64,000 bases of DNA, taken from contig JADILM010000006.1 of the NCBI GenBank assembly GCA_016617785.1, positions 744,001 through 808,000 of the forward strand. Reading direction: 5' to 3'. A program made the translations under genes and the position numbers. Origin of the DNA: Sporobolomyces roseus. Its lineage: Eukaryota; Basidiomycota; Microbotryomycetes; Sporidiobolales; Sporidiobolaceae. This document shows, piece after piece, positions 24,019 through 38,088 of this stretch. Below the pieces are notes generated by a model. It was not told where the DNA came from, made no database searches, and saw only the letters and a list, made by a program, of their open reading frames with translations. The first letter of the stretch is position 1. Each line of letters starts with the position of its first letter.

Positions 24019-26086
24019 CTAATCGTCGTCTGCAACTTCTATGAAAGTAGATTTCTCCTTCGCAAAGTGAGCAGATTTCGTGCTGCGAACTCTGCCAGAA
24101 TGATCGATGTAAGATACTGTATCCATGAGATCGGAGGGGGAAGGGTCATCCTCGGAGTCGGAGTGAGTGAAGGTAGAGGGAGGAGGAAGAGTTTTGGGAA
24201 GAAGGGGATGGTCGGGATGCGAGATGAGGATAAGCTTGGGTGCCGGTTCTTGATCTTTCCATTCTCCCTAACGAGTGTTCGAGGCTTTCATCAGTGACAA
24301 TTCGTCGACAGCAGAATATCACGCGCTCACCGTTAGGATCTCCATTGCTCTGTTCTTCTCTTTGTCGTGCAATCGATGGCTGATCATTCGAGTCTCAGCG
24401 GCAAAGGCATTCTCGATCCCCTCTTCGACCTTGGAGTATACTCCAGTACGAATGAACCTAGTCCACAAAGCGTTTCCTCCAGTGTAGATCTGTGCTAAAG
24501 CATTCCCATTGTCCGCCCATAACTCTCCTATCGCTTTCGTAACTGATTCCTTCGATTCCTCCGTCAAGTTCATCTTGTCCATCTCTCGTTTCATTGCCTC
24601 GGCTGCTACACTCCATTGACCGAGAGTCGTCCTGTCGCAACAATCTCGACAGTTGATACGGAAGATTCCATTCTGCTCTTTTTCAAGCTCGAGCTTGCCT
24701 GTCTTCTTCTCGACGTTGGCGGTTGTCGTTCCAACTTCGTCGATCAAGGGAGAGACTGCCTTGACGATTCCTGAGGGAACCTGAACGAAGGCTCCATCTC
24801 GGTTGATTGAATGTTGTTGATAGGTGAGATGCTTCCGCAAGTCTTGATCCTCCGCTCGGGCGAGATGAGCTAGCTCGGCGTAGGCGTCGCTGAGAACGTC
24901 TTCTGGGTGATGCTGAGGAGTGTCGTGACTGTGGAGGAGTGAGAGGGCGTGGACGTCGCCGAAACGTGCGACCAAAGTTCGGAAGTGAACGAGAAAAGGA
25001 TCGATAGATTTGGAGGGAGGCAAGGTGATGTCGAGCTTGATCGTGTGCGTCGAAGGCTTCTCCTTCCAGTACACTAGGCTCGGAGGTTGTGAGCGACTAT
25101 TGAAGAGGAAACTGCAGAGCTCGACTCACAAGGTACACTTCCTCGAACTTGAACAAAGGAGATTGTCTTTGTATCCGTTTCGAGAATAGTCTCGCTTTCG
25201 ACGAATTGAGCGACCTGCCGAGGGCAAGGAAGTCAGTCATAGTATTCACAGATTCTGTCGCAATGAACGACTCACGTTTCCCTCGCTATCGATCCCTCTC
25301 TTCTCGAATCTCGTTCCTTCTCTCTGCCGAGCATGTCGACTCACAACCGTGACCGTCATCTTCTCTCCGTTGTCGAATCGAATCCTCTTCTGCCCGTAGA
25401 ATCCTTCGATGATGGGGAGAGCGAAACTTCTCGAATCGAACCAAGCTTGATGTTTCGGATCCAACGAGTCTCGAAGTGCGAGTAGCGGTTCTAGAAGGTG
25501 TGTGTTCCAGACGTAACGAGGGATTCCATGATGATGAGGGCAAGGTGGAGTTGTCGTCGTTTCGTCGTTTCTTGATTTCGGTTGACAAGCTTCTGTGAGT
25601 TGTCGAGCGTCGTGAAGATTGTCGGAGAGGGTCTTCGTCAGGTCAAAGGTTTTGCTGAGGTAGTAGTGACCGGATTGGAGGAGATTGTTGAGTGGGTGAC
25701 AAGAGAGCGAGATCGGTTTGGGTTCGTCGAGGTCGAACCAGAGGACGTGCTCGAGACGTCGACACTCCTCTTCGAGACCGACCGATTCGAGAGGTAGCTT
25801 GACGACGAGGAGAAGATTCCCTGTACGTGACTGAGTCAGCGAGAGTAAAATAAGGGAAGCAGAGCATGGACTCACTTCCTTCGAATCTCAGCAATCCTAA
25901 ACAGCCAGCGATGTCGTTCATCGCTCCTGTTTGTTCACCATGCGGGTAATGTTCGCCTGGCGCCCAAACGGCGACTCCCACTGAGGGTTCAGAGAAGCTT
26001 GAGTGAGTTGGAAGGAAGACGAGATGGAAACCAGTCTCCTCCAGGACGACGCAATGAGGTTTCGTCTCTGTCAAGTATAGACGCAT
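24019..26086 (-). CDS. SAC-domain phosphoinositide phosphatase
   Basis: Sac1-family enzymes remove phosphates from phosphoinositides with a CX5R(T/S) nucleophile. The ATG at 26084-26086 gives MRLYLTETKPHCVVLEE, and the exon ends GCLGLLRFEG. Later exons read IPRYVWNTHLLEPLL, TVTVVSRHARQREGTRFEKR, GNV (SAC-type RAGTRYNRRGI..G block), and VAQFVESETIL with ISFVQVRGSVPL. The catalytic exon (24319-25074) has INCRDCCDRTTLGQW, where canonical Sac proteins have NCxDCLDRTN. Cys, Asp and Arg of CX5R are kept, but Leu is replaced by Cys and the final Asn by Thr. After the donor at about 24330 a last exon reads GEWKDQEPAPKL and ends EVADDD at 24019-24021. I see no transmembrane helix at the end, so it is not an ER Sac1. 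It is nearer to a soluble or synaptojanin-type SAC module. Confidence 0.8.
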
Positions 26087-26519
26087 TGCTGTTGAGGTCT
26101 TGATGAGTTGGAGACTGGGAAAGAGAGAGGTAAGAGAGGGAGGTGTTGGTGAAAGTCCGAGTGCTCCGCGGCCTCGAAGATAGGAGGTTCAACAAGGGTT
26201 GACGACGACGACGACGCGCAAGCAGTACCAAGCGAGTAAGGAGAGCATAAAAGTGAGACCGAGAACGCAGGGAAGATGAACTATGCAGAGGTAAGAAATA
26301 TAGCTCGAGGCAGAATCTCTCTCTCGCAAATCTGGACGACGACGACGGTAGTGAGAAGAGCAAAGGGTATTTGGGAACTAAAGAAACCGAATGCTAATTT
26401 TTCGCTCTGGGTAAAAGCTAGATCTACTCCTCAAAAACTCGTCAAACAAAATAACACAACCCAAGTCAACTTTCGACTCATTCTCTCCCTTTAAATTTTG
26501 GCATAACTTCCTCCTACAC
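26087..26519. other. Gap between the SAC gene start and the ATP2 3' end
   Basis: This 433-bp region holds the SAC gene promoter and the ATP2 3' end. It has short GAC triplet runs (about 26202-26217, 26335-26345) and an AT-rich stretch near 26395-26500, but no convincing gene. Confidence 0.4.
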
Positions 26520-28855
<2,336 letters not shown>

Positions 28856-29472
28856 TTCGGATAAGTTGGGAGGGTGAAAGGGGGGGGAGGGAGGAAAGCA
28901 GAAGAGGAATCGTTGCCTCAGCATTTTTCTCTTTTTTTACAATCAACTTTTCTATCGCTCTTACCTCTCGCTTGCACTGTGGCATTCTAATATACTCTTA
29001 CAAAGACTGCTCACTAGTCCCTCGAGCTTCTAGCAGATCGTTTCGACTGAAATTACAATTCACTTTCCGCTTCTTTCCGATTTCGTAGCAATCGCAACTT
29101 TCCGCAAACCTTGACAAGCTGGCACTCGTTGAGCTTCAAACGAACGAAGAAGATCAGGAAGCGCGCTCTCGGAGGAAGAGCCGACAAGAATCTAGGTTTC
29201 GCAACGAGTGCAAAGGCACAAAGAAAAGTCGTATTGTCACAGATTCAAGCAGCAGAAGTATAGGTATTCGCGCTGGTAGGTAGAAATGATGGGTAAAGTA
29301 TACGATACAACCAAGGAAAAAGTCGAAAAGCGAAAGTGAGAGTCGTAAAAGCTATTATTCTGTTTACAATTTTCGAAACGAGTCAGCACTCGCACAATCG
29401 ACTCGTAATGAGGCGCAGAGTGAGCTGGAGACATACAGATACAGTTGCAAGCGATGTTAAAGGCAAGGGAGA
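28856..29472. promoter_or_regulatory. ATP2 promoter region and DUF7918 gene 3' end
   Basis: This 617-bp gene-free stretch includes the upstream region of ATP2, with pyrimidine tracts on the coding strand close to the start (about 28860-28900) and T/A-rich sequence at 28921-28960. No tRNA or open gene was found. Confidence 0.45.
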
Positions 29473-30812
29473 ATCAATCTGAATCGCTCAAAACGATGAT
29501 TTCCTGCTTGACTTTCTTTCCCTCCGTCTTGACTCCCTTCTCAGGCTTGACCTTTTGGTCCTCAATCTTGGCCTTCTTCGGTTTAACGTCTACTTGAAGG
29601 TCGTCGTCGTCGGAATCTGCGTCGAGTCGAGCCATTTCGGCACGCATTTTGGCGATCCTCTCCTTGCGACTGAGTCCGTCGTCGTTGTTTGCGTTTGATC
29701 CGGAAGCGCCATTGGCAATAGGAGCGAGAGGTTCAACGAGAGGGGGTGCATCGTCTACTGAGCGAAGGGATCAGCTACAGCGAGCGGCGGAAGAGGTTCA
29801 AGAGGAAACTAACCGGGCATATGTGATTCTAGCTGGAGAAGTTCTGTCGGTACGAGGAGTGTGAGCAAAGGCCTGCGAGAGGAGAGAGCTGTTGTAGCTT
29901 ACGGCGAGATCTGTAGCGGAATTCGAACGAAACTAAAGGGTTGTTGATGGTATCGATGGACTGCATCGTTGATTTCTGTCCTACGGCGGCCTTACGGACG
30001 CTTGCTCCAACACTGCGTCGAGATTGAGTGAGCTCGAGATACTCCTTTTGTACAAGAGTCCCATGATGCTAGACCTACGTAGCTTGATGGGAGAGTTGGC
30101 TCTTTTTCACCTTTTCATGAATAGCTCTATCTCCGAAGCTCTTGACGACTTGTTCTGCTGAATATGATGGTGGTCCGAGTATTATACGCTGATATTTGAG
30201 TACGATAGTACCGAGATTCTTGATGAGGTTCTCGTCGGTGCAAGCTTCATCTTCATCGTCTGTGAGCCTGAGTTTTCCCCAAAGAAAGGGGCGCTCCGTA
30301 GTCTGCGGAGTCAGAACATCAGCACAACGTTTACGAAGCTAGTCAAGGTGCACCCACAGCGCTTTCCTCTTGACCAGTGAACTTCTGCCTTCGGTTTGGA
30401 GCATCGAGCGATATGAAGTTATTCTGCGAAGTTGCGAGACCGTTGACGCTGCATTTATCGAGAAAAGTCGGTCAGATTGGTTCACATGCTAGATAGCCGA
30501 AGTATACTGACTGGGTTCCATCGAGAAACATTCGTATCGAGTAGTCCGTTGAAAGAACCGGACGTAGGTCGTCGAAATGAACTGCGAAATTCACCCCTTC
30601 GACAGCCTCAATCCAAGCTATAGCACGATTCCCTTGTACTTCTGTATCCCACACAGGTAAACGTTTGACTTGGCCGTTGATCGTTGCGGTGACATAAGTC
30701 GAGAAGTTCGGAAGATGAGGATGCGTGCTGCACAGAGCGAGGGAGTCAGCGAGAGTCGGCTAGAGAGCATCAGAGATACTCACAGAGCAGTTTGATCTTG
30801 TTGCACGCCCAT
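29473..30812 (-). CDS. DUF7918-family protein with SUMO-type C-terminal tail
   Basis: The ATG at 30810-30812 gives MGVQQDQTAL. After an intron (acceptor TGCAG, about 30731) the conserved fungal DUF7918 core follows: FSTYVTATINGQVKRLPVWD, NRAIAWIEAVEGVNFAVHF, DYSIRMFLDGTQ, about residues 15-80. Function of this family is unknown. Later exons contain a low-complexity Ser/Ala part, and a basic segment (MRAEMARLDADSDDDDLQ). The final 27 residues hold VKPE, VKTE and VKQE, each matching the SUMO-acceptor consensus, and end IIVLSDSD, a SUMO-interacting-motif pattern. About seven introns. The stop is TGA at 29473-29475. The protein is probably nuclear, judged from the basic and SUMO-type motifs. The role is not known. 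Confidence 0.75.
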
Positions 30813-31150
30813 CTTGAGATGTTGAGAGAGAGGTGGAGAGGAAGGGAGATGACTGAAAGCGCTCCTCGACGAGACTGTTCTCACTTTTTCTCGTCGTTTC
30901 CTGATACACGATAGCTCATCGGAATCCAAGCGATCTCAATAAAGCTAATCAGGACGCGAAATCGCGAGGAAAGAAGTTTGCGATTTGGCTAGCAAGACGT
31001 CCTTGCGAAAACCCTTTATCACTCACTCGCTCACTTTCCTCTCCCCTGATGAGGAGGAGCTCTGAAAAGCACATCACTGCGTATTGCTATTCCGTTGCTG
31101 AACTACCAGACCGTATACAAGCTATTCCTTCTCCCTCTCCTTCCTCCTTT
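30813..31150. other. Gap between the DUF7918 gene start and the USP48-like 3' end
   Basis: This 338-bp region is the probable promoter of the DUF7918 gene. I see no other gene in it. Confidence 0.4.
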
Positions 31151-34100
31151 TCATCCCGCGAGTGGAGCAGTGCAGATCTCGCATTCCGTCAAAGCGTTGT
31201 TGTTGAGGAAAGTGCACTCTGGACAAGGAATCGTCGCCTCGTCTTGTTCTTGCCAATTCCCATTCGCGATCGGTTCGACCTCCATCGCTCCTTGTTCAGT
31301 CGATTTCGAGCTCCTCTTCGACCTCTTCGAAACGTTCCCTTCGTCCTCCACTTCCTCCAGCCCATCTCCTCCTCTTCCTCCACTGTTCTCTCCAGTATCC
31401 CATCCGAACAATCCAGTTCCTCCAAACCCTTCTTCTCTAACCCTCTTCTTCCCATTCGTACCAGATCGAGTCTTGCTAATGTCGACATCTTGCAAGTCGT
31501 CAAGGTCGATATCTTCATCTTGTTTCACTTCGTAGACTTCGAGAGTATCGTCTCCTATGATCGAGAGTTCTTCGACAGATTGACTACCTTCCAATTCTTG
31601 AAGGTTGAAGAAGATTCGTTGAGAGATCGAAGCGATACCAGTAGCCTCCTCGATCTACTTGCAATTCATTTGTCCAGATCAGTAGGAGTGAGGGGAGGGG
31701 AAGAGGGGAGGGAGCTCACCTTGGGTTTGAGATCTTTCACTTTGTCACTCTTTTCGATCTCGATGTGTTTCAGCTCTTTCTTGAACAACGTTGTTCCTCT
31801 CTGTCGAGCCGAAGCCCTCGTTCCTTTCTGGCCACTCCCATAGAAGTTTGTGACTGAAGGACCGGAGGCAGTCTTGATCGTTGTCGAAGCTTGAGGTGAA
31901 GAACGATTCGGTTTCGGAGAAGTATCGACTGGGGAGACTGACCTGATTCAGCTGTGGAGCTCGAGATAGAGTTGATTCAAGGAGTGAACGCACCGAAGAG
32001 TCGTTGACCCTGTTCATCGAGATCAGAATCCTGCAAGACTTTGATCCAAACATCGGTAGTAACGAAGTTCTTCCTCCTGTGAGCGTTGTCACAGACTGAT
32101 CAGTACACCGACAAAGGAATCGCGATCAGTCAGATGGAGCACTCACTTTACATCCAAACACTCCTTGCACACCGATGGAGAACTCTTTGGTTTCGTCTCT
32201 CCCTCTTCGATCCAAACTCGAATCTCAGGTCCAGCATCATACGCTTTCTTCAAGTACTTCCATTCGTCCCCCGTAGCGATTGTGATCGTTTTCGCAGTTT
32301 CGACTTCTTTCGGTAAATCGAGACAGAGGAGGGAGTGCTTGCAGAGGAAGGAAGAGTTGGAGAGATTAGGAGGTCGAGGTCCTGGGGTTTTCGCTTTGAC
32401 CCAGGAAGCCCACTGTCTCGTCCAATCTATCAAGCGCGGGAGAAAGTGTGAGTGAGGGCGGATGAGCTTAGCCGAAAAGAGAGGGAACCTCACCTTTTGG
32501 AACGACGAAATGAGATTGAGCGTCGTTACCGATCGGCAACCGAGCTCCACCCAACCTCGTTTGACTCATGTCGAAAGATTTGATGAGTTTCTGGTTGCAG
32601 AAAGCGAACAAGGAGAATCAGGTCGTGATCACAGGCGAGGAAAGCTGAGGTTCGATGAACTCACTTTTTCTTTCGCTTGAACCTCTTTCAATTCGTTCAA
32701 TTGAGCAGTATCCATCTCGAGAGTACCTTCGCAGACGTGACAAGGTCTAGGATCTTGAATCACGAAGTCGGGGAATTCACCTTGTAGAATCTTCGCAGCC
32801 TGCGAGTCATCGAGCTCAAGGACTGTCAGCTCAAAGGAGCACAGTTATCGGAATGCGAGTGACTCGCCTCTAGAGAGATCATCTTCCTTTTCTTGACGTC
32901 TGCAGCCAAACCTCCATGTTCGCAAAGTACATCGTCGATGAAAGGATGAGAAGCAGGACTAGGATCCGTTCCCGTCACAGTCGAGTGCATCTTGGGAGGA
33001 TTCTTTAGCCAATCTGTAGTCTCGAACGTCGTGAGTGATTAGGTAGAGGAGTGAGGAGCAAAGGAGAGCGAACCTGTTATCCAAGCTTTCGAAATCTGGC
33101 AAGTTTCTCCGTTGTTTGGGTTGTCACGAGCTTTGACTTTCTCGACGAGGGTTTTGTGCCAATCGCTATAGTAACATTCTGCGATAAAAGGGTGAGTCGA
33201 GTCAGCATCTCTTGGGTTCGAGGGAGAGAAAGGGAGAGAAGCACACCATTCGCCATTCCCGCAACGCATTCTCGACATAAATCCCTCGTCGTCATCAACT
33301 CGGGTTCGATATCAACCTCGAGCTCTTTCAGAGTCATATAAGCGGTCTGAGGGGAACAAGATTCGTTGAGCGAGAACTTTGAAGAGTAGTCGAGAGAAAG
33401 AGAGGAACGCACCTGAGAAACCCTCTTCATCTGTGTCGCTTTCAGCGGATTTGCTTGACCATGAGGACAAACGATAGCGGCATTACTGATAACTTTGACG
33501 AGTTCGATTTTAGGTTTCTCTTTCTTCTCTTCTTCCGAGGTCGACGGTGGAGGAGTGAGGGAATCTTCTTTTCGTGGAGAGAGTGGAGGTCCAGAGGTCG
33601 AGAGAGAAGGCGATTCTTTGCGAGAAGTCGAGGCTGAAGGTGAAGTAGATTTTGAACCCGACGCTTCGTTCATTTCGACATCTCCGTTTCTTCGAGCTCC
33701 GTTCGAGGGTGCTTCGATGATTTGAACATCTTCCATATCTTCCTCAGTCGCTTTCCCTTTCCCTTTGACGTCGGTCTTCGAGTTGGTAGTAGCTTTGAGA
33801 CCTGATTCGACCCATCGTTTGAGAGAAGCTTTGTCAACGAGGAAAGCGTCTTCCTGTGAATCGTCGATCCAATTCAGTGCAAGCTCAACCTTGGACGAGA
33901 CTGAGGGGAGTAGGCGACTCACATCTTCGTCAGTAACATCCCAAGAATTGTATACCGATCTCTTTTGCTCTCTCAACTTTTCGAAAGCTTCTTTAGCGTT
34001 TCCGGATCTGTTTCTCAGCAAGGCTTTCCGTCAGCGAAGGATCGGACAGGAGAGCGATGAAGAGGCCCAACTCACGTTTGGTTCCAATCCTCGACCTCTT

Positions 34101-36525
34101 TCTTGTAAACATCGTCAATCTTGTCAACTTCGAATCGAGCTAGAGGAGGTGGGTTTGGTTCGGCAGGTTTTGGTTGGGAAGGATCCGGTCGACGCGTGTA
34201 GACGAGCATGTCTGTCAATCAAGCATAGCCTCAGTGTAAAGATCTCAGTACTGAGAGCCATTGCTTGAACTAACAAGCATCTTTCGATTTCGGTAGACTG
34301 CATGGCTTATCACTGGTCAGCTCATCTTCGGGAGAGCGGCAAAAAGCTGAGAAACAGTGAAGAGCAACGCACACTTGACCATTCTCATCCCTCACAAACC
34401 CTTTCCCCTTCGCTCCAACCGCTACCTTCTTCTTGACAGGTTTCTTCTTTCCCCCAACAACAGGATCATCATCTTCGTCGTAAATGAGAGGAGCGTTCAG
34501 ATCCTCAACGGGTTCAACCGATTCATCATCAAACAAGAACCATTTCGATTGTCTAAGCCATTCCACATCCTCCTACCCTCGTCAGCCTCACACTCCGGAA
34601 TGAAGGAGAGAGAGAGGAGAAGAGGGGAAGACTGACTGTTCATCGTAAACTTGAGCGACGTAATGTCCATGATGAGCGCTCAAACCTTTATGCATCAAAA
34701 CTCCTTTCAAATCATACCACACTTCGTCCTTCTGACCGGTTTGCGGGTTTACGGGTAAGTGTTTACCCATGTCGAGTGATAGGGGATAGGAAATGGCGTT
34801 TTGAGATTTCGAACGAGAGAAATCTTTTAGGTTGAACGTGAAGCGTAGGAGGGAGAAATGGAGTACCTAGCAACGCGGAGAGAGAGCGAGAGAAGATATG
34901 AATCAGTGGATGATGAGAGAATGAGATTCGAGAAGGTGAACTCACGGGAGGTAAGGATTGAAGTTCAGAGTATCGAGTAGCGTCCCTCTTTCCGTCACAT
35001 TGCTCGCAATGATACCTGTGGTCTCGCAACCGTCAAGTCTTATCCCCAGATGAAGTGACTGGGCGTGTTGAGGGGGACTCACTTGTTGTCTCCCGTCAAT
35101 TGCTCATCTTGGAGACTCTGTCGAATACGATCTTCGAGCTTGCAATCTTTCTGTGAATGGTCGACTCGTTTGTAACGGGTCAGAATATGGAAGACTCGTG
35201 ATATTAGAACGAGACTACTCACAGTGAGGCTAACCTCGAGTTCGAGGAAAGAAGCGGGTCGTTCTGAAGCGTGACGGCACGTCTTGCATCGAGTTCCATA
35301 AATCATCTTGCCTTCGAACTGTGATCGAGACTCTTCAAAGGATCAGTTCCAGATCCATGATCGCTCTGTAAGAGTGGCTCACCTGTTCTTGAACCAATTT
35401 CCCGACATTGATCCCAGCACCCTCTTGTTCTTTCCTCAAACTCTGTTTCTTGAACTCGTGATCCAACAGACTCAAGAACAACTTCGAGAACTCTTGTGCA
35501 TCTTGTTGTTCCGTTTGATCGAGTTTGAGAGAGTTTACGAGTGGGGTTGGGTCGTAGATCGCTTGGGAGGAGGTTTGGAGGAAGGAGAAGAGGACTTGAA
35601 GTTGGAAAAGAGGTGAGGACTAAGAAGAGGGGGGAAGAGTGAGTTGTGCAGGAAGAGGAGAGAGGGAGTTTGCGAGAACGTACTTCGACATTTCCGTTCG
35701 CGGGAGGTTCGCAAGAATAGACACCAGCTCGGAATCGGGTGTCTCGATACCATACCTGTAATCGAACAGCTCCGAGTGTGAGCGAGAGGGGGCGAGAGCT
35801 CAGATCCGGATTGAGACTCACCTGTAAGAAAGAATTGACATAGCAAGTAGCTCCCAGATTCTATGTCGGAGGAGAACCAAGAACTCAGTACTGATGAGCG
35901 GAGTCCTGAGAGACCCCCGACGTACCCTGAGACCGACTGGAATATCCGGAACTCGATCGTTCTCTGGATCAGGGGGCAAACCCATCGACTTTCGATAATC
36001 TTTCCAAGCTTTTGCTGTCAACAACCCGGACTGTTAGCCTCTTCCCCTTTCTCGTAGATTGAGTGGAGACGTACTCGAGTTCTCCCACTTGTCCTGTCCC
36101 AACCAATTCAAGCATTTCGGGTTGTCCTTGCAATTCTCGTTCGAACACAATCTCGGTTTGAAATCGTCTCCTGCACCTTGTTGTTTCGCTTTCCCTTTCC
36201 CCTTGACTACTTTCTTCCCCTTGTCACTCGTCGACTGTATACTAATCTCATCATCTGAAGTATCGTTGAGTTCAATGACTTCCTTGTCAGTTTTCATCTT
36301 GTTCGAGGTGACGCTCGTTCCCTCTTTCCATTTGGGACTGCAGCCTGTCAATAGATCTATAGTTTGAAGTGTTGCATTCTTTCGAGGTGGTGCTAGACCG
36401 TATGCTCTGGCTAGTTGATCTCGAGAGATGAGAGTTGGATCTGTTACTGAAATTGATTGTGAGTCGGGTAGTGAATCGATGTATTCTTGTTGAATAGTAA
36501 CCTTCTGTCGCTTCTTGGGTGGCAT
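31151..36525 (-). CDS. USP48-like ubiquitin-specific protease with DUSP, Ubl-like and terminal zinc-finger regions
   Basis: The ATG at 36523-36525 gives MPPKKRQKVTIQQEYIDSLP. A Cys-rich USP48-type segment (CSNENCKDNPKCLNWLGQDK, about 36090-36150) precedes the catalytic domain. The Cys box NLGATCYVNSFLQ is at about 35822-35862, then VWYRDTRFRAGVYSC after an intron. QDAQEFSKLFLSLLDHE follows at about 35450-35510, GTRCKTCRHASERP and YHCEQCDGKRDATRYSELQ next, and the His box GLSAHHGHYVAQVYDEQ at about 34640-34690 with WFLFDDESV at about 34540. After it come DUSP-like segments with WDVTDEDVSRLLPS and RCGNGEWC, and a Ubl-like part (FFNLQELEGSQSVEELSI). The protein ends with C-x2-C-x10-C-x2-C (CPECTFLNNNALTECEIC), an NZF/RanBP2-type finger. 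Catalytic residues are intact. It has about twenty short introns. USP48 family members act in the nucleus. Confidence 0.87.
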
Positions 36526-36651
36526 ACTCTTTTGCTTCGAGTGAGTGGTAGGAGAAAGAGAGATGACTTGTCATTGTTGGTTCATCTCAATCTTGATCTC
36601 TCCCCTCTTCCTCTCACTTTCTTGACTTGTAACTGACTCTACTTGTTTCGG
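36526..36651. promoter_or_regulatory. 126-bp shared divergent promoter of two deubiquitinase genes
   Basis: The start codons of the USP48-like gene (minus) and OTU1 (plus) are only 126 bp apart. This is the shortest head-to-head spacing in the window. The sequence is CT-rich toward OTU1. Confidence 0.6.
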
Positions 36652-38088
36652 ATGATCTCTCTACGAATCAGGCGCGTCTCTTCTCTAGACATTCGCGTGT
36701 CGTCGATGCTGACGTCCTCGCTTTCTCTCAGATCTCCCGCTCAAGTCTCTTCCTGCTCGCTATCAGACGATGCGACACTCGGAGACCTTCAAAGCAAGAT
36801 ACAAGAGCTCACATTAATCAGCAGCGACCGTCAAGAACGTGAGTTCAATGCGATTCACATCTGAAACTTCGTGAATTTGGCTGAAATCGCTTCGTTCCCC
36901 TCTTTAGTTCGCACTGGTTTCCCGCCGAAACTGATCGATACTTCAATCTCGCAAGGAACGCTTCTATCTATCTTCGGCATCCGAAGCGGCGACACCATCA
37001 TCGTCGCTGAGTCATCAGCCCCCGCCACTTCGAATTCGTCAAAACCGTCACCTTTACCTCTCGCTACTCCACCTACCGTAGCCTCGTCCAGCTCGTCCTC
37101 GGCACCAGTAGCGACTCGATCAGTTCCTGCTCAAGTTCCCACAGCGACCAAGGCCTCATCCAATTCGCCTCAATTCGTCGAAATCGATGGCGGCTACCTC
37201 GTGCTCCGAGTAAGCTGTCCTGTCGCCCCAGCTATCGAAGTGATCGCTCACTCTCGAATGAACACATCGATCTAGGTCGTACCGGACGATAATTCATGTC
37301 TCTTCACCTCGATCTCACTCTTATTCACTCCCTCTTCCCCTCCCTCCCCTTCTTCCCTGCGCCAACTCATCGCCGACACTATCCGTTCCGACCCTACAGC
37401 TTACTCCGAAGTATTCCTGGGGTACGCTCCTTCCTCCTCTTCTCTCTCAGCCCATACTAACGCGCCTGAAATGAATAGGCGATCACCTTCAGATTACATC
37501 TCGACAATTCTCTCCTCGAATAGTTGGGGAGGCGCGATCGAACTTTCAATTTTTGCGAGACATTACGAGACGGAGATTTGGTCGATCGATGTCAAGACGG
37601 GTAGGATTGATCGATTTGGTGAAGGGAGCGGGTTTTCGAATTTCACGTTGGTTGTTTACTCGGGGATTCGTGAGCTTTGCTCTCTTCCTACTCTCATACA
37701 GCCGGTGACTGATTAGTTCCGAGTGATGCTAGATTATGACGCTTTGACCTATTCATTCGCGCCACCAAGTTCGACGCCGTTCCCACCGGATCTCTCTTTC
37801 GACACGACCATCTTCACTTTACCCGCTGAACCATCGACAGTATCTGCAGCGACAAGACTTGTAGAGCAACTGAGGAAGAGTCACAGCTATACTGATACAG
37901 CTACGTTCACGTGAGCTTTCCTCTCTTCTCTGAACCCCGAGAAAGTGGACACGATATTGATCTCGTTTCACTTCACATCGTACAGGTTGAGGTGTGAGAT
38001 TTGTAAGGAAGCTATCGTAGGGGAGAAGGAAGCACGACAACACGCACAATCGACAGGCCATCAAGGTTTCGGAGAATACGATGGCTAG
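36652..38088 (+). CDS. OTU1: OTU-family deubiquitinase Otu1 / YOD1
   Basis: Otu1 cleaves ubiquitin chains on Cdc48/p97 substrates. The ATG at 36652 starts MISLRIR. The N-terminal UBX-like domain includes LSDDATLGDLQSKIQELT and, after an intron (36841-36906), TGFPPKLID..GIRSGDTIIV. A Ser/Pro/Ala linker follows, then after another intron the OTU core VVPDDNSCLFTSISLLF (catalytic Cys). SDYISTILSSNSWGGAIELS and YDALTYS (the His-type end) lie beyond two more introns. The last exon encodes the C2H2 finger typical of YOD1: LRCEICKEAIVGEKEARQHA..TGHQGFGEYDG. TAG is at 38086-38088. About 19 residues at 36670-36730 (VSSLDIRVSSMLTS) do not fit the family and could be a small in-frame intron. Confidence 0.93.

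Noticed and set aside
28856..29472. Possible tRNA gene in the ATP2 upstream gap
   Set aside because: No cloverleaf with paired arms and a standard T-loop could be found by eye.
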